DNA from: Mermis nigrescens
Lineage: Eukaryota > Nematoda > Enoplea > Mermithida > Mermithidae
Reading direction: 5' to 3'
Assembly: GCA_036768485.1 (NCBI GenBank)
Contig: JAVLUZ010000145.1
Location: 3,030,756 to 3,094,755 of the forward strand
Length of the DNA: 64,000 nucleotides
Position numbers and translations under genes: made by a program. How positions within the stretch are numbered: position 1 is the first letter of the stretch; each line of letters begins with the position of its first letter. Shown piece by piece: positions 58,051 through 64,000 of this stretch. Under the pieces are notes generated by a model. That model was not told the DNA's origin and searched no databases. It saw only the letters and a list, made by a program, of their open reading frames with translations.

Positions 58051-58405
58051 GTAATTAAAGTTAGTATAGTTAAATACTTCAAAATAAAAAATAAAAAATT
58101 TTGAAAAAAAAATAAAAAATAAAAAATAAAAATTAAAAATTAAAAAACAGTAAGTAAAATTTTTCAGTTATATGTACTGTAGAAATGATCAGACGCTTTT
58201 AGTGGTAGAAATATGCATTTTTAAGCGCAGTCGCTTAGATTTATTGCAATTGAACTCGTCGTATTCTTATATTTTTTAACGTTTTCGTGCATTCGCTTCC
58301 ACACTGTTCTATTTTGTGTTTAAAAATATTTATGTGTAAACATACAGAATAATAGATGTGCATATTCAATATAAAATATAAAAATATTACTTTTCGTGCC
58401 CTTAG

Positions 58406-58807
58406 GTCATACCAATACATTTACAGCATTGGAATTCCGGGGGGTGGGGGGTCAGGCCCAAAATTTTTTGAAAAGTGTCTTTTTGGGCTAAAAAGGATGG
58501 TAAACGTCGACAACAGTGTTTTTTACGTTTCGGACAATACTCGTTCTCTCTAGAACATGGAAACATTATAAAAAATCTGGAAAAAATCCGAAAAAAAAAC
58601 AAAAAAATCGAGTTTATGGAACAACTATAGTCGAAAAGTGTGTATATGGCGCGAAACGGCGAAAATTTGAAACTTTGAGCCAAATCTGAGCTAAAAGCGC
58701 CTTGAAGAAGCACACTTTTTACAGTGTTTACGATAAGAGAGACAATTCTTTGGGTCACAGCTATTCTGAGGGGTCAAAACTGCCCCCCCCCGAAGAACAC
58801 GTATGGT
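58406..58807 (-). mobile_element. E-family relative, diverged
   Basis: It begins near CATACCAATACATTTACAGC and ends GAAGAACACGTATGG. The hairpin site is the variant GGCGCGAAACGGC. Flanking intron 27 sequence is AT-rich, with nothing else seen. Confidence 0.6.
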
Positions 58808-59207
58808 CATACTTATTAAATTTTCAAATATTATCAGTGTTTCTCGGAATTTTTCGGAACGCGTTCTTACTTTTTTGGCGATTTCTGAATCAGCTTGATA
58901 TTTTATAAGAAAAATTCGGCATTTGTTATATTACATACGTAGTTTGTGTAGCCTGCCTTAGCAGAAATCATGCGTTTCATCCGCCTTTAATCGTCAAAGA
59001 AGTCGGTTTAGGGTAAAAAAATCCTATTTAAAGCCTGGGAAAGAAAACGAAAATATCGTTTTCAAAAATCCGGAATTTTCGGCTAGTAAAATTTATTCTC
59101 GCGTCTTAAAATTTACAATCATAAATGTTCGAATTTTTTTCTGGCTTTTTTCCAAGTTTTTAGTCGATAGATATTTTATCTTCTTCGGAATCTTTCCATT
59201 TTCAAAG

Positions 59208-59312
59208 CGATGAGTGGCGTAATGCAATGAAATTGTTCGATGATTGGAGAACTCATTCTCCGAGCTACAACAATGGAAATTCGGTAGTATGGGACGACGT
59301 TATTATGTATAG
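59208..59312 (+). CDS. PRKDC: PRKDC exon 28 (FAT region), last exon seen
   Basis: DEWRNAMKLFDDWRTHSPSY and VVWDDVIMYR align with human VPLKRLLNTWTNRYPD and MNIWDDIITNR near residue 3230. The acceptor CAAAG ends at 59207. The donor is the weak GTTCGT at 59313, leaving two bases. No later exon is recognisable before the end of the window, so the rest of FAT, the kinase domain and FATC lie beyond it. Confidence 0.87.
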
Positions 59313-59694
59313 GTTCGTATTGCCTACATACATAACTATCCGCTGTTTTCTCAATCTTACGGTTTGTACGAATTTTCGAAGAATGTTTTATAAAATATTT
59401 TTAAATCAAATTTTTATACATAAATTTTTCTGCAAATAAAATATATTGAAGAAAATCACGTGCATAAATTTATGTAAATCGAAATAATTCCGAAATTCAC
59501 TAAATTGCTTGATAATGTTTAAGTTTAACAGTGTGGCCTCGATTTTAATGCTATAGTGGCACGACGACCACGGTTATTCATTCATTCTAAGCGGTTTAAG
59601 GGTTTAAAGCAGTTGTGAATAACATCAATTTCGTTCAATGGCTTTTAGTTCTATCCTTATTTATACAGAAATTCTCTTTTTATCGAGTCCATAC

Positions 59695-59979
59695 CATACC
59701 TGGGCGTGTAGGGGGTTGAGGGGTATGCACCATCCTCCCCGCCCCCCATTCCCCCTCCGAGAAACCAAAATACCCCACAGAAACCCAAATATTCCCCAGA
59801 CTTCAATTTTTGACATTTTTTGTTTTTTTTTCGCAATTTTTTGATACCAATTGGATAGAGCTCGATGGGACACGTTGAAAAATGGTGTTTTCTCGCCACA
59901 CTGCCATTTTTAAGGCCACTTTTTGACCTTTCAAAAATCTAGTACCCCCAACCAGAATTTTTGGTGTTGCTCACGTGTG
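59695..59979 (-). mobile_element. G-family MITE, exact 8-bp duplication
   Basis: It begins CATACCTGGGCGTGTAGG and ends TTGCTCACGTGTG. The duplication GTCCATAC is exact at 59687-59694 and 59980-59987. It is 285 bp. Confidence 0.88.
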
Positions 59980-60080
59980 GTCCATACTGTGTACATTTGC
60001 AGGGCCAATGGAAGCTCAAAAACGTAATTGTACATACGACTTAGATTCTTATCCGGGATTTTATTTCGATGGACCAAAAT

Positions 60081-60322
60081 CATAAGTGGGCGGCACCAAA
60101 ATTTTGGGGGTTCAAATTTTTTCAAAGATCAAAAAATGGCCTTAAAAATTGTGGTTTGGCGAAAAATGCCATTTTTCAACGTTTCTCATCGAGCACTATC
60201 CATTGGCATCAAAATATTGCGGAAAAAACAAAAAAAATCTAAAATTTGATTCGGGGAGGGAGGGTATTTTGGTTTCTGGGGGTGCATATCCCCAACCCAC
60301 CCCTCCCCCACTCCTAGGTATG
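60081..60322 (+). mobile_element. G-family MITE
   Basis: It begins CATAAGTGGGCGGCACC and ends CACTCCTAGGTATG, 242 bp. Flanks ACCAAAAT and AACAAAAT agree at 7 of 8. It is opposite in orientation to the copy at 59695. Confidence 0.87.
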
Positions 60323-60481
60323 AACAAAATGCCTGAACCAAATTGGGTTTGACAAAAACAACGGCATTTTTGAGCGTCCGGCAAGCCCTATAGAATAGGC
60401 GGAATAGTTTGAAAAATCGAAACAAATTAACTATTTGATCCATTCCAAACTAGAGTTCAAACCTGGGATGTTTACAACCAA

Positions 60482-60676
60482 GAGTGGCGGATCCAGGATT
60501 TTCCCAAGTGGGGGGGGGTGGGAATCCTTCGGGGGTGGAACCCTGACTTGAGCGGAAAAATTAGCCGTTTTAACCCGAAAATCGCTGAAAATCGCTCAAA
60601 AATCCTGTATTTTGCGCAATATTTCGGGACAATAGGGGCGTTCGCCCCTACAACGCTCCCCCTAAATCCGCCCCTG
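60482..60676. mobile_element. A-family MITE
   Basis: It begins GAGTGGCGGATCCAGGA and ends AAATCCGCCCCTG. Flanks ACAACCAA and CATACCAA agree at 6 of 8. Confidence 0.8.
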
Positions 60677-61014
60677 CATACCAAAAGAATAAATTTGACG
60701 CTTTACGCCGAAATATGTTGGGTTTATTAGCGCAAAAACTTGTTTTGGTCGTCTCGTATAGATGCGCTTCGAATCTCCTAAGTTCCAACCGGGTTGGAGG
60801 AAGCAACACCATTTTTCATGTATGTATCACATCAAGCTTTATCCTTTACCATCAAAAATTGTGGAATAAATGCAAAAATCTAATTTCGGGGTTTTGCAGC
60901 GGTAGCTAGTTTTTGTGGGATCGGATTTCTTGAGCATTTTGTTGTGTATACAGGCTACCGGGAAAAGGACACACAAAAGCATGGAAGGTGAGGTTGGTAC
61001 TACCCCTGAGCTTT

Positions 61015-61380
61015 AAAAAACTGATAGCTATACAGCGAATTTGGCCGAAAAATCACTGCTGTATAGCTTTTGTTTGGCTCAAAAAGTTAGCTATACAGCC
61101 TTTTTGGGCTCAGGAAACTATCTGTGCCCAAAAATGCTATTTAGTTGTCTTTGCAGAGTTTCAAAAGGATATATAGTTATTTTCTCGACTCCGAAAAGTG
61201 ATTAATAGCAATTTTTAGTCAAAAACGGATACGTATATTGCTATGTTTGTGAGTCCAAAGAGGCTATATACCTAGTTTTCTGAGACCAAAAAGGCTATAT
61301 AGCTAATTTTTTGTCCTTTAAAGGACTATAAAGCCGTTTTTACGAAGCACATAGCTATCTAGCAAATTTTGGTATTCACC
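61015..61380. repeat. Degenerate GCTATATAGC repeat block
   Basis: The palindromic core GCTATA(T/C)AG(C) recurs about every 40-50 bases with (A)AAAAGGCTATA links and GCTAATTTTT spacers. The units are too diverged for a clean period. Confidence 0.6.
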
Positions 61381-61384
61381 CTCC

Positions 61385-61860
61385 CTGAAAGTTTGACCTT
61401 GCGCCCCTATGGAAAAGGACCTGATATTCTCAGCCTTATTGGCTACTGCGGCCTTACAAAACGGTCCAATCAGTAAACAACGCAACTCAAAAACTAATTT
61501 CGATTCAGGCTTCCCGCCTCATACTCTCTCCATAAAGTTTTTCATTCGCTTCCTATACGTGTCTAAACCCCAAAACCGCAACGCTTATGCCTCGCCGAAG
61601 TCCCTCAAATTAGCAAAATGCTTATTTTGCCCCGATTTCTTATTTTAGAAATTTGTACAGCGAAGAGTGCCTTAATCGGCTGAATCTCAAACATAGCCAA
61701 ATCGAACAAAATAAGCTCAGGCTCTTCGTCCTATACAACGGAAATTGAGTCGAGATTGCAGTTTGTAAAAAGTTGCCTAATTCAAGGAAACCTTAACGTC
61801 GCTTTTGTACAATTGAATTTCGTTAACCGGGTTATTAGTCCATTCGTTATATGTTAATTC
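61385..61860. other. Less AT-rich stretch of unknown nature
   Basis: This block has fewer A/T runs than its surroundings and an open frame of 79 codons at 61409-61648. It does not match DNA-PKcs or any family I recognise, and in other frames it is broken by stops. Confidence 0.3.
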
Positions 61861-63749
61861 ATATTTTCACTTCATTATAAATTAATACTTATGTTTGAGT
61901 TTTTTTTACATTTTTATTCTGTATACGGTATTTCTTACTACGGCAATGGGTAATTCTGTATACGTGTACATTACGCAGCTGAGTCTTAAGCTAATTTATA
62001 TAAAAAATGAACATGTAACATATTGTGCAGGCAGGTATCTTGGGATTGGATGTGCGAAATCTTTCAAGTCGGATATTTCGATAGCCAGTAGGGGATAGGC
62101 AAAAATTGGCGAGTTTTATATTTATGGAGAAAAACGAAAAATTGGGGGGGAGGAATTTCGTCTCTTTCTGATTCATAAGCTAAAAAATCGTTTTTGTAAA
62201 CTATTTATGTAGCGATGCAATTGATTTCACAACCTTCCAACCTACATATGTGGCCCGCTGCATTGCGGAGTAAAACGGTTTTAGCATATCAATACAGATC
62301 AAAAGGTTATGCTAAAAACCTAGATATTTTGGCGGTATATCAGATACGTTTCAAGAATTTGTGATACTTTTGAAACCCTTTCGAAAAGTACTCCTACATA
62401 CTTTAAAATTTTTAGGGAAACTTGTTCCCCCAGCCACCTCAGCAACGTGCCCATGTGTACGCACAGAATTTTATAAAAATTTGTAAATAAAGAATGAAAA
62501 TGATCCCTCGATTTTAAAGCCGCCAGCCATATTATGTATGTAGACGTGAATGTTAATCGAATATTTATGCATGTAATATAAGTAAATATACGTTACGTAT
62601 GTCACATCATAGGTGTAACAGTGGGCTGTAGGGGGTAAATGACCTCTAATTTTTAGGTTAAAAAAGGGCAAAAAAGGCGTAAAAACAGCCAAAAAATTCG
62701 ATTTTCCAAAATTAGGAGGGAGGGGGTCAAAAATTTTCTGACTTTGGGGTTGGGGAATGGGGGGTCCTAACCCCCATTTCCCCAAATATACATATGTGCC
62801 TGCTATTCGTACGAATGCACATTCATTTCGAGAGATATCATATTTATAGTTTGCCTTCAGATCAAATACTTATTCGAAAAAGTTGACTACTATAGCTAAA
62901 TAGACTTCTAAAAGCATGTTTTTTTGCACGCTAACGTAAATCTCTTTGCGGAAGGATAAAAGTGGAGCAAATTATAAAAGAATAGAAAAGTGTATTTAAT
63001 ACACTCTTGCTAGACACTATTGCAATTTTAAATTATAAACAAAATAATTTTGACCAATCCGAGTTTAGAAGCAGTGAAGCAATGGTGGTAGTTGGCTTGC
63101 AAAAGACAAGATTTAGGCGCAAATGCATGCAGGAAAGAAAACGCTGAATAAAGTATGAAATTAGAGCAAGATCAAGGCAGAAAAAACATTAACCGAACTT
63201 AATATTGCAAAATGGCGAAACGAATGTGAAGAATTTTTCTAAGCATAGTAATGTTCCATCCTACCCAAAAACTTCAATTTTTATGATTTACTTTCCTATC
63301 CAATGCCCACATAGTATATTGATTTTTATCTTTAATTGATATTTTTATTTATAATAAGGTATGTAGAATTTTATTGGTATTGTCTTTGAGTCAATAAATT
63401 TTGCTTTATTTTACATGCTGTCATACGTTTCAAATTGTAAAAAGCAAGTGATCGACAAGCGATTTCAGTATAGATAATTCAATAAATCAGGATTATATAT
63501 GAGCTAGGAATAACACCATCAAGCATCGTGAAAGGGTTCGGATTTTAAGCAGGACAACAAACGAGAGCAGAACGGGTTTAAATCTTAATAACGTAAAAAC
63601 GTATAAGGGAAAAGAAAATATCATGAAAAACTTGATTTCTTTGACCAAAATAAAATATACCGGGCAGTGAACTTAAGTATTGGTGTACACGTAACACAAA
63701 CATATAACGGCTGGAAATTTGAGGGGGTCACAGCCATTTTAAGCCCCTT
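61861..63749. other. Distal intron, AT-rich with an L-like scrap
   Basis: 62611-62800 resembles a degraded reverse L element (GTGTAACAGTGGGCTG to TACATATGTGCC). The rest shows no exon, RNA gene or element end. Confidence 0.4.
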
Positions 63750-63879
63750 TAATTGCAAAAAATCGGAAAAAATTGACTTTTTAAACGTTATTTTGTGCTA
63801 TTTTGGCCTTTTTTGCCTTAGTCTTCCCCAAAATTGGTGTTGGTCCCCCTCAAATAGGACGGCCAGCTACGTGCCTGAC
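63750..63879 (-). mobile_element. F-family MITE, left part missing
   Basis: It carries AACGTTATTTTGTGCTATTT, CCAAAATTGGTGTTGGTCC and the end GGCCAGCTACGTGCCTG. The left end is replaced by unrelated L-like sequence. Confidence 0.65.
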
Positions 63880-63936
63880 GAATTGGTCGTTTTTGTGGAT
63901 TTCTATAGAAAACATATACTAAAGCATCATTACAGT

Positions 63937-64000
63937 CAGGGGCGGATTTAAGGGGGGGGGCGGCCGCCCTCCTCCTTCCATTGGCCAAAAATATTTGGCG
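63937..64000. mobile_element. C-family element cut by the window end
   Basis: It begins CAGGGGCGGATTTAAGG and continues with CATTGGCCAAAAATATTTGG, as at the left end of the C copy at 33937. It runs off the window. Confidence 0.7.

Larger units (their letters stand above)
2969..59312 (+). other. PRKDC: PRKDC (DNA-PKcs) gene, middle part, 28 exons
   Basis: DNA-PKcs is a giant PI3K-related Ser/Thr kinase that is recruited by Ku70/80 to DNA double-strand breaks and drives non-homologous end joining in the nucleus. The exons, read in order, follow the human protein colinearly from about residue 1870 to 3240 (numbering from memory). Diagnostic peptides are [62 protein letters not shown] and VYLPYLIKSHL. 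Splice phases agree at every junction but one (exon 24). The exon sum is about 4.1 kb in 56 kb. The N-terminal HEAT region is upstream of the window; the kinase and FATC regions are downstream. The stretch seen holds the cradle, both autophosphorylation clusters and early FAT. The gene may be functional or a very recent pseudogene, since only one frame break is visible. Confidence 0.95.

Noticed and set aside
60961..60988. Next DNA-PKcs exon after a TACAG and before a GTGAGG
   Set aside because: Both borders look good, but the peptide has no match to the human segment after IWDDIITNR.
61409..61648. Open frame of 79 codons as a gene
   Set aside because: It has no recognisable domain, no plausible splice or promoter context, and low-complexity content. 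I list the block only as unexplained sequence.

Overview
This is a window of eukaryotic nuclear DNA. It is AT-rich, has long introns and carries a very heavy load of short non-coding transposons. The one recognisable gene is on the + strand. Twenty-eight exons between 2969 and 59312, about 4.1 kb of coding sequence, encode the middle of DNA-dependent protein kinase catalytic subunit (DNA-PKcs, PRKDC). By alignment to the human protein from memory they cover roughly residues 1870-3240. That is the second half of the HEAT-repeat circular cradle, both autophosphorylation clusters and the first part of the FAT domain. The start of the gene lies upstream of the window. The rest of FAT, the PI3K-like kinase domain and FATC must lie downstream. 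DNA-PKcs is absent from Drosophila and C. elegans, so the source is some other invertebrate. An intron-rich arthropod fits, but the sequence does not fix the taxon.

Reading frame and splice phase agree across every junction except in exon 24 (52508-52616). That exon is 109 bases long between two phase-0 junctions and shows a frameshift where the family has a conserved Trp. Two consecutive introns use GC-AG borders, exon 16 has a duplicated acceptor, exon 18 has a NAGNAG acceptor, and one intron is only 62 bases long.

More than 90 percent of the gene span is intron, filled with transposon copies. Most belong to short non-autonomous families whose ends start CAG or CATA and which are flanked by 8-bp target duplications. 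This is the pattern of hAT-type DNA transposons. I name the families A, C, D, E, F, G, L and IJ here. Many duplications are exact, which fixes element ends to the base, and several elements are nested. The deepest nest, at 33785-35840, has three levels. There are also four tRNA-derived SINE copies, a 2.6-3.9 kb non-coding repeat family (H) with internal tandem units and long hairpin arms, a 0.5 kb palindrome, a 91-bp minisatellite ending at an exon, and a TTA microsatellite.

The most unusual signal is the 13-base motif GGCGCGAAGCGCC. I count at least 15 exact copies, plus many one- or two-base variants, inside several otherwise different families. Its core, GCGAAGC, is the known extraordinarily stable DNA mini-hairpin. 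I saw no other protein gene, no confident tRNA, rRNA or CRISPR array, and no transposase gene.
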